From Xiphydria camelus (Eukaryota; Arthropoda; Insecta; Hymenoptera; Xiphydriidae), in NCBI GenBank assembly GCA_963678675.1, contig OY783193.1:23863309-23927308 (forward strand): DNA of 64,000 nucleotides. Direction: 5' to 3'. Below, in pieces: positions 42,096-52,974 of this stretch. Below the pieces are notes generated by a model that was given only the letters and a program-made list of their open reading frames with translations, was not told where the DNA came from and did not search any database. The position numbers were made by a program, and so were the translations under genes. Every line of letters begins with the position of its first letter. The stretch's first letter is position 1.

Positions 42096-43260
42096 TTACT
42101 TTGAGTGGGTCTTCCATCTGAAAAAAAATGAGGCATTTAGCGATAGAACATAAGCACTATAGAAGAAAATTGGTATAGTATAAATAAAATATAACTAACC
42201 TGACGTCATGGCCGTAGTTAATTTGGTCATTTCCGTTTGGTTTTGGGTGGTCCAAACGATGTTTCTTTGGCACTAGAATGTCCAGGTGAGGGTCTTGGGC
42301 AATCGAAGGTCCAAACAAAGGGTCAGGAGCTGTGGAAGATCCAGGCTGAATAGTGAATTGTGGCTGTTCTTCCACTGAAAAAAATAATTATATTGAGAAG
42401 TGTAAAACTAGAACAAACTAAGTAAAGATGCATAATGTTGCAAAATATTACATGAATTAATACCTACCTTCTGTCTCTTCAGCTGCTTCAGGCAGTGAGA
42501 CTGGAAGTGGCTCATCTAGATCGCCTTCGTCTTCTGCATCATAACTATCGTCGATGTTGGAGCACGACCCTTCACATTGCTGACACAGTTTTGTGCAGAA
42601 TAGTCCTGCGCGCTTACACCCACACCGACCTTGGCAACCTGTCTTGCATTTGCAAGATATAAGCTGGAGAAGCCTCTCGGGAGCCGGAGGTTTCGGTGTG
42701 GTAATGTGAACCAACCCATTTTTTGTCAATTTCCAACCCCACTTTTCTGGATCCAAGTAGTTTCCCATCCACTGCTGCACCTGATGAAAAACCCTGAAGG
42801 CGTGTTGTTGAGCAGCAGCTTCAGTGGGAGGTAAGGACGCTGTGTTTGCTGATGCTTTGTAGGTTGATGTCAAGTATTGCTTGTACCTCAGTTTGTTGAG
42901 TGTTATGGTTGGGGGGGTTGGATTAACGTTATAAAGGGCAACCAGAAATTTGTCATTAGCAGCTGTTATTTCATTTGGATGAGCTGAAGGATTACTGAAG
43001 TTCGTAACATATGATTCCAGATCCGGATTTTTGGTAAGGGTCTTGACAAATTTAATCTTGCCTTGGTTGAATAACGCGGACGTAGAGTCGCAACCACTCA
43101 TTGCATGGAGAAAGAGCATGTGGTTGGCAACACTCTTCTGAACTGCAGTTTCTGCTTGGTCGAAAGGAACCACGCTTCCGCCTTACAGCGCATTACGCAG
43201 CCACTTAATACCTTCGAATAAACGCTCGCAGTCACGCTTCACTCTTTGCCTAAACATTTC
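42096..43260 (-). pseudogene. CXC (tesmin/TSO1-like) cysteine-rich transposon protein
   Basis: Main exon on the minus strand includes MLFLHAMSGCDSTSALFNQG, a signature I associate with uncharacterised transposon proteins in animals, then a helical region and a cysteine cluster CKCKTGCQGRCGCKRAGLFC followed by TKLCQQCEGSC, matching the CXC type of zinc-binding DNA-binding domain. An acidic segment leads to donor GAAG/GTAGGT at 42468; acceptor TTTTTTTCAG at 42375; second exon to 42200 (CAG/GTTAGT); acceptor at 42118; stop TAA at 42096. Frames agree across both introns. Upstream, an in-frame TAA near 43181 interrupts continuity with GGQLEMFRQRVKRDCERLFE, so the copy is probably dead. Likely a DNA-binding or transposase subunit. 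Confidence 0.6.
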
Positions 43261-43399
43261 TAATTGCCCACCAAAGCATTCATTCTTTCTTTTAATTACA
43301 CACTGCGATTCTACAGTAGACTCACCTGAGCGTGTAGACGTAAATGTCAGTTTTTTACGCAGTTTTTTGCAAGTTTCTAGAGAGAAATCATCGACTTTA

Positions 43400-43690
43400 C
43401 TAATTTTAATTCATCATGGTCGATCTTCGCTAATGCATACGTACGTTTCATCTAGCAATTTGCGAAGTAGCCGCACATGAGAAAACTTGTTTCTCTGCAG
43501 AAGCCAGGATCGAGACCATTTTGATCGTATTTTACGATTAAGTTGTTTATTTCTTTGCTTCTTCCTTGGTAGGCAAATTGCAAAAACTGACCAGAGAAGA
43601 ACTTCTTCCATGACTGCGACGCGTAAACTGAAAACTGTAAATGTCTATGTCCAAAACTGTTGTGTGTGGACGGCAATCAGAAAACTGTAC
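43400..43690 (-). pseudogene. Possible transposase N-terminal fragment
   Basis: Minus-strand frames contain RSWLLQRNKFSHVRLLRKLL, resembling the segment before the nuclease domain in PIF/Harbinger-type proteins, and a preceding KKQRNKQLNRK basic run. Two overlapping frames indicate a shift. Whether it belongs to the same gene as the CXC exon is not clear. Confidence 0.3.
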
Positions 43691-44214
43691 GTTTTAGAAC
43701 TGCACGGGTAAATCGTTGTAAAAACTGTGTGTGTAGACCCCGCTTTAGGTCGGCCTGCAAACAATGGCGGTGCTGTCACGTTTTAGAGAGCTCTTTCCCG
43801 TGAAATAAAGTTTTTTGTTCATAACTTGTATATTTCTCGATTTGTAAGAGGTGGGACTGGGTGTTTTTGTAAAAGTACCAAAAAATCGTTTTTTTAGCGA
43901 GCTCTAGCGTCGTTACCGCTTGTTAGAAAATCAAAGATGAGCAGTGCATTTTATAGGAAATTTTATTTACTTTAATTTTGTATAGAACACTCATCTTCAA
44001 AAAACGTACCGTTTTTGAGCTATAAGCAAAAAACTGAAAAAAGTGCCGAAAAATTCAGATTTTTTGCATTTTTGGCTATGAAGCCGACCTCCTACAAGGC
44101 AGCAAACTATAAATTCGGATTCAGCAGCCCCAAAAACATATAAAACCGTCGAGAAAAAAACTTCCGCAATTTTGTTACCAAATCGGCAGTTTTAAACACG
44201 CATTTACTAGATTA

Positions 44215-44790
44215 TACGGTTAGTCACAATCATTGATCGCTGCCCCCTACGATGAACAGTTTGTACAAGGTAAATACTTTGAAAGAAGTGAAAGTTATTT
44301 AAAGCAGGAATAATTGAAACGAAAAGCGCATATTGCAATAAATGTACCGTGGGTAATAGGCGCTCGGTGACAAGTCTGATATTCTCCGATGTCCATCGAG
44401 TCATCTTTTTACGGACAGGACACGAGCTAGGTCCTCTTCGGTTGCACCTGTATGAGATGACATGTCAGAGTCTGCATTAATACTTAATGAGATAAAAGTG
44501 AGGTACATGTACACTTCACGTTTGACAGGTCGGTATATAAATTCGAACTCGTGGAATAGTATAATACGAAAGAGGGACTATATCGATAAAGAAAAAATAA
44601 TAATAAAGTAGTTACTACATTACTGTAATCCAATTCAATTGTATCCCTTATTTTTCTGCCACGACTTTGATAGTTGATAGTGAATAAAAATCAAATTTAT
44701 TGGCTGATCCATCCACTATCAACAATCAAAGTCGTGGCAGAAAAATAAGGGATACAATAAAATTGGATTACAATAATGGAGTAACTACTT
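44215..44790. repeat. Right arm of the large inverted repeat, with Q hairpin
   Basis: Inverted match to 40617-41210; includes AGGTACATGTACACTTCACG. At 44620-44790 CTGCCACGACTTTGATAGTT and near complement form the Q-family hairpin also seen at 31335-31485 and 60005-60170. Confidence 0.65.
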
Positions 44791-45641
44791 TAAACACTTG
44801 GGGAAACTCACCGAAGAAACCCGAATAATTCTTATCACTTGTACACTTGATTTCGAGGTTACATGCATGATTTGACAGCTACCGGGAGATTAGGAGGGCC
44901 TTTTTCGAGTCACTCGTATCTTTGCGTGCACGCAACTTAGCGAAGAGACCAATCAGGTTCAAGTATTCCGTTGCGGCGGGGGTCCTGATTGGTCTACTCG
45001 CTAAGAAACGTATACGCATCTTTGCGAGTAGACCAATCAGGACCACCACCACAAGGGAATACTTGATCTGCAACAGTTAATAGATGATTTTTATTCGCAT
45101 TGGCATGTTTATGATGATATTTGCAATGAATGTTCTACTCGGACTGAAATGAGTCGTAAGGTCAGCATCGAAGCTGTAAATGATGTAGTAATAATTACAT
45201 TAAATTTATTTATGAGAGGGCGAAATTTCAGCGGTGCATGCAAAAGGATTTCTTAAAACTATTCCAACATCTCGAGTTAATATATGTAACAACATATATA
45301 CTGTCTTCGATATTGGTATCCCTTTTTGAAACCATAGAGAGTTCGGTGAAATAACTAGTGACGTACTGAGAGTTCACGACATTGGTAAAACTTCAGGATT
45401 AATGATAAAAATTAAGTATTACCTTTCCGCTATACAAGGTGTCCCTAAATATCATGTACAAACGGAAAAGGAGGTAATTCTTTGGCTTATTTCATGACTA
45501 AAAGTTCATATAAACATAGGCCCGTAAAAGCTTCGTTACTGATCTACAGGGTGCTGAAATTTCAAAATTTTTTTAGTTTTCTTTTTATAGCTCATGCATG
45601 CAGTTTTTAAGATATTTAGCTCAAATTTGGAATGTAGGTTA
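44791..45641. other. Gene-free stretch with hairpin and MITE fragments
   Basis: At 44925-45060 TTAGCGAAGAGACCAATCAG and CTGATTGGTCTACTCGCTAA, with a further GAGTAGACCAATCAGGACC copy, form inverted and direct repeats. 45215-45290 (AAAGGATTTCTTAAAACTAT) recurs at 62815-62890. ACAAGGTGTCCC near 45434 and ACAGGGTGCTG near 45546 look like short MITE ends. Confidence 0.45.
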
Positions 45642-47309
45642 GGGGGCGTCCATAAACCACGTAACGCTCTTGAGGGGGGGGAGAGGGGTAAGCTACTGTC
45701 TACATAGTATTACAAAGGGGGACGGAGGATACGCGAGAAACATTTACGTAACGCCAGACAAAAAAATTTTACTAATAAAACTTAATGCTATTCTTTGAAA
45801 TGGTGAAAAAATCAAATAGCGCACCAATTTATTTCTGGAGATGTGCAGCTCTAGTGTTTTGTTTTTTTTTGTGGCCAGCGTGTACGAAAACTGAACTGCT
45901 GACCAGTCTCCTGATGCGCATGTAAACAAATGCCGGCATTTTCCTGTTCGTTGATGCAACCTAGTTGACATTTTTATCACAAAGCGTTGATCAAAGTTTA
46001 AGTGTAAAAGAAAACAAAAAATGAGCTCTAAAAAAGGCGATTTGTTTAATACTTTATTTAAAGCATACCAAAGAGCTTATCCAACGAAATCAAGTCAACA
46101 AGCTCAACAAGACATAATAAAAGAGTGGAAGGAATTAAAATCACAGAATTTGTCTACAGATGAATTTGAGAGTTTCGTTAATACCCGTATTGCATTCTAC
46201 CAACAATTATTTATAAAAAGAAAAGCCACAAACATTCTCAATTATTTCGAGCCTACAAAAATAAGTAAATACCCACTTTTATATATATTACATTCTTGAA
46301 ATATTTAGAGATCAGTTCAGTTACCTTTTTACAGTTCGCCTGCTTCAACTTTTTGATTTCCATCTCTCTACATACACATTTTGTATTGCAATTTAGCGCC
46401 GAACTTAGGATATATCTGAAAATATTATATTTCACCTGATAGTCTCACGCGATAAAGACAAGAAGTAACTCTGATCCTCTCGCGGCTATACCATCTTGTT
46501 CTTATTCAAACTCTCTGTCTGATCTCGATGAAATTTCGAGTGTACAGTCAGGTATTAAGTTGTAAAATGAATAAATTGAACTTTGAGCGATTTTATCGGG
46601 CATTAATTATATGAATTAAAGAACAATCTTGAACTAGTTGCACATAATAAAAATTTATAATAAATTATCTATTACTTTTTTCGCAGAGTCATCGATCAAT
46701 TAGGACGAATCTGCATCTGAACAAATTGATGACTCAGACAGCAGCAGCCAAAGTATTGCGATGGTGAAGTAATGTCAATACGATGCACCCGCACAAAAAA
46801 CGAGTGCACTGCGAATCAGTGTTCTAGAGAAACAGCTGGTTTCTCTAATGGAGGCTCGAGATTCTGGTTTAGCCAATGAATCGATCGAAAGCCAGATTCA
46901 CCAAGTGAAGAAGGAATGAGACAAAGAGAGACAAAAATTGAAATCAATTGAGGGACGAGCAAAGTGCCAACGCAATTATCGTCAAAAGAAAAAGGAAAAT
47001 GAAGTTCGACTGCGTGAAAAATATCCAGATAATTGCACAGAACTCCAACAACATCCCAAGCATGGTGGCCGACCAGGCATGGAGGAAAGTCAACCCAATC
47101 TACTCAAAGTAATTGCTGATATCGCGATGTTTGGCGCATCTGCACATGACAGACGTCGTGATGAGTCCCTACGTAGTTGCAGAATGCTAAACCAACTCCA
47201 GGAGCCATTGAAAACAGTGGGCTTTAAAATATCCCGGAGTGCAACCTACTTGCGATTGTTACCTCGTAATTTAAGTACGCTAGAAGGCCGAAGACACGTT
47301 GTGACAGTA

Positions 47310-47856
47310 TGTTTCGTCAGGAAGGAGGAAATAAGGATCGGTCCAGTTTCGAAACCCGAGAGAATCGAATACTCCTAGAGCGCACGTGATTACAGAAAAT
47401 CTTATGAACCTAGCTGAGAAATACGCGAGGGTTAGCCTATTCGAGGCGCACAGTGTTCAATGGCTAAACCGAAACGAAGAGAGCACACGCGGGAGCGCAA
47501 CTATGCGATAATCGACTACTCCGGAGCACGTGTCGGACGGCAGTAGTAAGTGTAACTGAAAGCGCAATTACGTGACGCACGGCACTGAATCCGAAGTACG
47601 TTTCGGTCGTACGTAGCGAACACACAAGAATCCGTATATGCGATGCACTGCGATTATTGTCGAGCACGTTGATCGGAAATCGCGAGTACACCGGAAGAAA
47701 CATGCGAGCACGCATTACGTGACGACTGTTCCGAAACACGGTTCGGACGCAAGAGAGGGGGAAGTCTACGTGGTGCGAAACGAGCGAAGTGCCACGTAGG
47801 CCGACGTGAATTTAGCCAATGAATACACTATCGGTCGTGTAGCTTTGGCGCGAACA
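47310..47856 (-). repeat. BEL/Pao 3' LTR
   Basis: Shares CCGAGAGAATCGAATACTCC-type and CTAGAGCGCACGTGATT with 50427-50997. Lacks ~20 bases present after TGTT in the other copy. Confidence 0.75.
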
Positions 47857-47989
47857 TTATCGCCCGCCTTGCCATCGACGGCGATGGCAAAACAAACGGC
47901 GAATATTTAATAGTTATTCGGAAAGGTGTTCAACGATGCGTCGCTCTATATTGCGGCGTCTTCGTCTTAGCCGTCCTGCCCTGGATGAA

Positions 47990-48075
47990 GGCAGTTGATC
48001 TGGATGAGCGTTCATTTGCTCTGGTGGAAGTCTTTCATCCCGCAGGAGGGCGATGTCACCCAATTTTACTGCTGA
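47990..48075 (-). pseudogene. BEL/Pao Pol C-terminal remnant
   Basis: Minus strand reads GDIALLRDERLPPEQMN, the pattern of the DUF5641 segment that ends BEL/Pao integrases (usually GDLVLI-x-D-x-x-LPP). Only this short block survives next to the polypurine region of the 3' LTR. Confidence 0.5.
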
Positions 48076-48359
48076 TGGCTGTAACACCACCGTGGCTTAC
48101 ATCGGCTGTTGGCTGATGTTGGTGACATCCTTGCTTCGCTATGGTTGGACAGCGTGTCCGAGTGTCCACAGGAAATGGTCTGCAATTGAAGCCCTCTGTC
48201 TGAAACACTCGACATATTGCAGTAAGTAGCTGCCAGAAACAAGAGTAAATAAAGACTGCGATGGCGGTTGGGAATCCCATTCGCCGTCTGAAGGTGCTGC
48301 AGTGAATCTGCCTGTGACGTCCCCCTTGAGTCTTGAGAATGCACTGTTCACACTGCTTG

Positions 48360-48912
48360 TCATCTATAGCGAGTGTAGACGGAATGCAGGCCTCCTCTAG
48401 TTCCCGAGCGCGTTGTATCGAATCTGCGGCGGAAGCCATGACTGCCCGACAGCACCCAGCCAAATTCGGTCTCCGGAGCGTAAGGTATGCCAGGCGTACC
48501 CTTCCGTATGCCGGGCAGCATGATTTCATCGAGGACGTCAATTCCAAGTTTCAAATCGACTTGACCTGGCTCGCCAAATGTAGGGTCCGCAAGGGTGATG
48601 CCGCTGATGTGGGGCCAGTTCTTCGCAGGTATCTGATACGATGGTAGAAGTCCTGTGAGTTGCGGTATCACGAGGGCTTCGGTCTTGAGGGAGAAGGTTG
48701 TCGTTAGGCAAGATCGCAGGGTGAGTGATGTGGAATCTCTTGGCCAATCCAAATTGTTGTGCTCCGACACCATTGATTGGAATGGCCGCATGAATTTAGG
48801 ACAGCCTGAGTTTCCGGGTGAGATGCTCCGTAGTGAAGGACGTCTCTGCTCCTGGATCGAGTAGAGCTCGCGCAATAACGGAGTCTCCCGTCTCTGGATT
48901 CGTCACGATGAC
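48360..48912 (-). pseudogene. BEL/Pao protease region (DUF1758-like)
   Basis: In one minus frame RALLDPGAETSFTTEHLTRK carries the D-P/S-G active-site region of the retropepsin; after a frame change the sequence EALVIPQLTGLLPSYQIPAK, GITLADPTFGEPGQVDLKLG and GIPYAPETEFGWVLSG follows, typical of the BEL/Pao protease to polymerase linker. It then ends abruptly near 48360, where polymerase should begin. Confidence 0.65.
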
Positions 48913-50241
48913 TCAAGCCGTCGCGAAGAGAACTGGACGGCGTTGTAGCATTGTTGTATACGCCGTGTGGCTGACCACGGAGGTGCTGCTGCTCATGCCG
49001 GGAACGGAGCTTTCTGATACGTCCGTTAGTCCGGGATGTAGACTTGTATGGTGCAGACCGTTGCAAGTCTGACATCGTCTAGCTGACCGACACGTAACCA
49101 GCTGGTGTGCGCCCAAACAGTTCGTGCATAACTGTTTGGCCTCCATGAATAAGTTACGCCCCTCCAATGATTTAGCGAGATATGTATGGCAGAGCCACAG
49201 ATAATGTTCTGCTCCACACTGCGGACACTGAGGAGGTTTTGCGGCCGTATGATGCGTATTAGCCTTCACAGCCTTACCGCTCTTACCTCGCTCGTCCTCA
49301 GAGGAATGATTCAGCCAGGAGGATGCGACTTCTTTGCCTGGGCCAGGGGCGATGAATTTCACTGCTTGGATGCGAGTTTCCAGGAATCTTTGAAACTCGG
49401 GGAACGTGGAAGGCTCTCTTGAATTATTCCTTGAAATTTCCCAAGCTCGTCGCGATCTGGAGTCCAGCCGCTCGACGGACATGAAGACGAGGATGTGGTC
49501 CCACTGGTCGACTGGTCTTTGGAGGGTCTTCAGCGCGCCAAGCACTTCAAGGGTAGTATTGAGCAGTCGCTTCAGTTCCGTAACGGACTCAGTAGTGACC
49601 GATGGGATGGCGAAGAGAGTGGTTAGATGCGCCTTCACCAATTGAGCTTTGTGCTCGTACGTGTGACACAATAGATCCCACGCAAGATGGAAGTTGTCAT
49701 CGGTCGTTGGGATGTTCCGGGTCAATTGTTCCGGTTCGCCGACCAGGTTCGTTTTGAGATAGTTGAGCTTTTCCACGTTGGTAAGCTCGGTGTTAGAACC
49801 CACTATGGCGATGAACATGTCATGAAAGCTGGGCCACTTGACGTGCTCGCCGGAGAACTGCGTTAGGGTTATGCGTAGGATCCTCTGAATGCTCGACGAT
49901 CTGGTTGCAGTTCCTGGTGATGCAGTCGGCGGCGAATTGGCTGTCGTGTTGTTGAACGAGTCGCGAAATTCGATCAGCTCCCCTTGTGCTACCGTATACG
50001 CTTCCTCAGTCTTCTCGAATACCTCTTCCACGAAGTATGGTCGGAGTTTGTCCGTGGGAACGGCCTTAGCTTTTATGAGCAGATGAGTCTCCTTGAATTG
50101 AGCCCACTGTGAATCGAGCGTCTGGATTCGTGCTGTCGCGGCTTCGCGAGTCATCCGTAAGGCGCCCATCTTTTGGAAATTGCTCACTGTCCTACTAATG
50201 CGACCGAATAGCGTCTGCTGATCTACGAAGAAAGCGTCCAT
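48913..50241 (-). CDS. BEL/Pao Gag (DUF1759 type)
   Basis: An intact 442-codon frame. The N-terminal ~120 residues are helical, then LTQFSGEHVKWPSFHDMFIA and NVEKLNYLKTNLVGEPEQL identify the DUF1759 capsid-like domain of Pao-type Gag. The C-terminus has zinc knuckles: CPQCGAEHYLWLCHTY and CTNCLGAHQLVTCRSARRCQ. Gag forms the particle and binds RNA. The frame runs without stop to the protease junction, which is surprising given the LTR divergence. It starts about 190 bases after the 5' LTR. Confidence 0.8.
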   Translation of the reverse strand: MDAFFVDQQTLFGRISRTVSNFQKMGALRMTREAATARIQTLDSQWAQFKETHLLIKAKAVPTDKLRPYFVEEVFEKTEEAYTVAQGELIEFRDSFNNTTANSPPTASPGTATRSSSIQRILRITLTQFSGEHVKWPSFHDMFIAIVGSNTELTNVEKLNYLKTNLVGEPEQLTRNIPTTDDNFHLAWDLLCHTYEHKAQLVKAHLTTLFAIPSVTTESVTELKRLLNTTLEVLGALKTLQRPVDQWDHILVFMSVERLDSRSRRAWEISRNNSREPSTFPEFQRFLETRIQAVKFIAPGPGKEVASSWLNHSSEDERGKSGKAVKANTHHTAAKPPQCPQCGAEHYLWLCHTYLAKSLEGRNLFMEAKQLCTNCLGAHQLVTCRSARRCQTCNGLHHTSLHPGLTDVSESSVPGMSSSTSVVSHTAYTTMLQRRPVLFATA

Positions 50242-50426
50242 GGTTTGGAGGTTGCTTTAGCGACACATTCAGGAACGCGCTGGATGGCACTGGACACAGC
50301 ACGAACTACGATCACGCACACTGTAACGCGTGTCCGAGACGAATTCAGGCGCACACTGGTTGGCGCTGAACTCTGCACGAACGACGCACATACACACTGC
50401 AACATGTTTCCGGAATAAGGAATTTT

Positions 50427-50997
50427 TGTTACGGCCCGTAGGAGTAACGACCGAAAGAAGGAAGGAGGAAATAAGGATCGGTCCGGTTTGGAAACCCGAG
50501 ATAATCGAATACTCCTAGAGCGCACGTGATTTCAGAAAATCTTATGAACCTAGCTTAGAAATATGCACCTATTCGAGGTGCACAGAATTTAATGGCTACA
50601 CCGAAACGAAGAGAACACACGTGGGTGCGCAACTACGCGATACTCGACTACTCCGGAGCACGTGTCGGCCGGCAGTAGTGAATGTAACTAAAAGCGCAAT
50701 TACGCGATGCACGGCGCTGAATCCGAAATACGTTTCGGTCGTACGTAACGAAAGCACAAGAATCCGTAAAGATGCGATGCAACGCGATTGAACCGAAGCA
50801 CGTTTTAATCGGGAATCGCGAGTACAAAAGGAAGAACAATGCGAGCACGCGTTACGCAACGACAGTTCCGATGCACCGTTCGGACGCAAGAGGGGGGGGG
50901 GGAAATCTACGTAGCGCGAGACGAGCGAAGTGCCACGTAGGCCGACGTGAATCTAGCCAATGAATACGCTATCGGTTGCGCAGCTTTGGCGCGAACA
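50427..50997 (-). repeat. BEL/Pao 5' LTR
   Basis: 571 bp; on the minus strand it opens with TGTTCGCGCCAAAGCTG and closes with GGGCCGTAACA. It should contain the promoter for gag. Confidence 0.75.
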
Positions 50998-52974
50998 CAG
51001 TACCTGTAAAACTTTGTAGGGCACAGTCAGACATTCACAAAAATCACAAGGATCAACAGTTTTGTACTGCAACTATTCGAAGCCTCGAAACGCTGGTCTC
51101 TATTTTGGGTCCAGAACAAGTCGTCTTCGTTTCTCGAGATGACAAAGCCAGGGTGCCCATCGGAATTACTGCGGTAAAGAAACAATCACCATTTTTGATG
51201 CACGTGGAGTACCGTGTTACTCTCCCTGATCATGACTGGGTCATCGCTCAAGGCCATAAGCTTATTCCCTTAGTATATGCGGGTATAAAAATTCAAAGCG
51301 ATTCAGTGGGACGTCCAGAAGCTGTATCGTACTCTGGTCCTACGTACGTAGCAATAAGAAGCGGTAAACATTCGTCGTCCACTGCAAATACTCATGCTAC
51401 TGATCTGGGACGTTTGATTGATTTGGCTAGTTTCAAATCTATCATGAAAAATTCTTCAGGTGATGTAAAGCCGATTCTGATGTTATCTCTGAACGGAGGA
51501 CCCGACGAAAACCCCAGATATCCAAAAGTCATCGCAAACGCTATAAAACACTTTAAAGATTACGATTTCGATGGGGTGTCTACATTTTCACTAATGCTCC
51601 CGGTCGCAGTGCATACAACCACGTGGAGCGTCGTATGGTACCACTGAGCCGAATGCTCTCCGGTGTTTTAATTCCTTATCATAATTTTGGCTCACACCTG
51701 GATAAAAAAGAATGGCGGTGAATAAGGAACTGAAAATTAAAAATTTGGAATTTGCGGGTAATCTTCTTGTAAAACTGTGGAGTGAATTGTACATCGATGG
51801 TTACAAAGAGTAGAGGCTGAATATATTTCCCCTTCTGAGAAAAGAGACACCCCAAATTCACCCTCTCCTGAATGGTACTGCAAACACGTCCAGGAAAGCC
51901 AGTACCTTCTGCAGGTGAATAAAATTGTTGTGTCGTATTATTATTTTTGAAAATTTAAATTTTACGTAACTCTTTACTATTACCTCATTATTGCTTATAT
52001 ACAGATCGTCAAGTGTACCGATACTGCGAGCTGTAAAGCGTACAGGAGTGCATTGAGACAGGTACTTTCCGATGGTCTTTTGGTCACACCGTACCCGATA
52101 AAACAAGACGTCACGTCTTTGAAAGTTCCGGAAATCGGAGATAGGTGTACTTTCGCGCCACTGCTATTAAGGCAGTCTGTATCAGTGGGTCACCTCTATG
52201 GTGGATTTATTCAGATGCCATACGATTTCTATTGTCCAACAGTTCAGGAAGATCTTGCTGACAGATCATGTGTGTACTGTGGCAAATATTTTGCCTCGAA
52301 AAAGAGTCTTACTAGTCACACAAAAGTTCTTCACCCCAAACGTACTCTGACACGTGGAACCAACTGGGTGAAACCCTATCGGATTCTCGGCCGACGTAAA
52401 ACAGAGCTACTGTGCAGTTTTCAAGATAAAAGCAGATACGAACAGGTTGACTGGCTAGAAGAAGAGGAAGTCGATGTTGTTGGTTTGTCAATTCCAGATG
52501 AACTGGACGTTAACACTAACGCAGTACCTATCGTGCTCGGTGGCCGACTGGCTCGCTCCGATTTGGTCAGAAGATACAGAAATATAACTTTTAATTGTTT
52601 TACTTCATTATTCAAACGTTAAACACATTTTGTGTATTAATATTTTTGTCTAAAGTTTAATGGTATATGTACTTTTATTTGATAAAATAACCAGATTTGA
52701 TACGGCTGTAACTTGACCAAAAAATAGTGTTTGTATATAAAACCGAAAACTAAATAAATGTTATATTATTTAATATGAAACAAGAAACTGTTAATTTTTA
52801 AAGTTTAAAAATTTATTTTTAAGTGCAATTGAAACGTTACGTAACATTTCAGGGAGAGGGGGAGGGGTCAAGCCAATTGTCTACATCGTGGTACATGGGG
52901 AGGGGGAGGGCATCAAAATTAGGGAAAAAAGCGTTACGTGGTTTGTGGACGCCCCCTTTGTGGACGCCCCCTTA

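Larger units (their letters stand above)
41478..44175 (-). mobile_element. 2.7 kb TIR element carrying a CXC-domain gene
   Basis: TIRs of about 260 bp: ACAAAATTGCGGAAGTTTTT at the left and complement at the right, both continuing with CTCGACGGTTTTATATG and CTTGTAGGAGGTCGGCTTCA. ACCAAA is present just outside each end within one base, a possible imperfect target duplication. The minus strand carries a spliced gene for a cysteine-rich protein and upstream pieces that look like a transposase N-terminus. Confidence 0.7.
47310..50997 (-). mobile_element. BEL/Pao retrotransposon, internally deleted
   Basis: Flanked by CAGTA (47305-47309 and 50998-51002), and removing it restores the transposase frame. 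LTRs at 47310-47856 and 50427-50997 run TGTTCGCGCC to CCGTAACA on the minus strand; they are clearly diverged and differ by an indel near one end. Between them on the minus strand: Gag with DUF1759 features, protease region, then a jump to integrase-type C-terminal remnant. Reverse transcriptase is missing. Confidence 0.8.
46021..52622 (+). pseudogene. DDE-like transposase with C2H2 finger, split by BEL/Pao
   Basis: First exon from ATG 46021 (SSKKGDLFNTLFKAYQRAYP). A second part from about 46687 includes a coiled-coil-like stretch and a basic RAKCQRNYRQKKKENE, with an in-frame TGA near 46917. It continues to 47309 (FKISRSATYLRLLPRNLSTL, RRHVVTV) and resumes in frame at 51003 (PVKLCRAQSD) after the retroelement. 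Candidate acidic residues: VSRDDKARVPIG, NGGPDENPRYPK and, after a shift near 51590, SAYNHVERRMVPLSRML, giving a D-D-E order. Donor CAG/GTGAAT at 51914 and acceptor ending 52004 join to the last exon with CVYCGKYFASKKSLTSHTKV (C2H2 finger) and an acidic tail. I recall similar uncharacterised transposon proteins in other invertebrates. Confidence 0.6.
45642..52971 (+). mobile_element. TIR element with GGGGGCGTCC ends and DDE-like transposase
   Basis: Left end GGGGGCGTCCATAAACCACG followed by TAACGC; right end is the complement, with the last 15 bases duplicated (two GGACGCCCCC ends at 52956 and 52971). TTA flanks both sides (45639-45641 and 52972-52974). G-rich subterminal stretches (AGGGGGGGAGAGGGG and GGGGAGGGGGAGGG) are also mirrored. 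Without the BEL/Pao insertion the element is about 3.6 kb and carries one spliced transposase gene. Superfamily not assigned; the 3 bp duplication would allow PIF/Harbinger, but the protein does not look like it. Confidence 0.75.
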
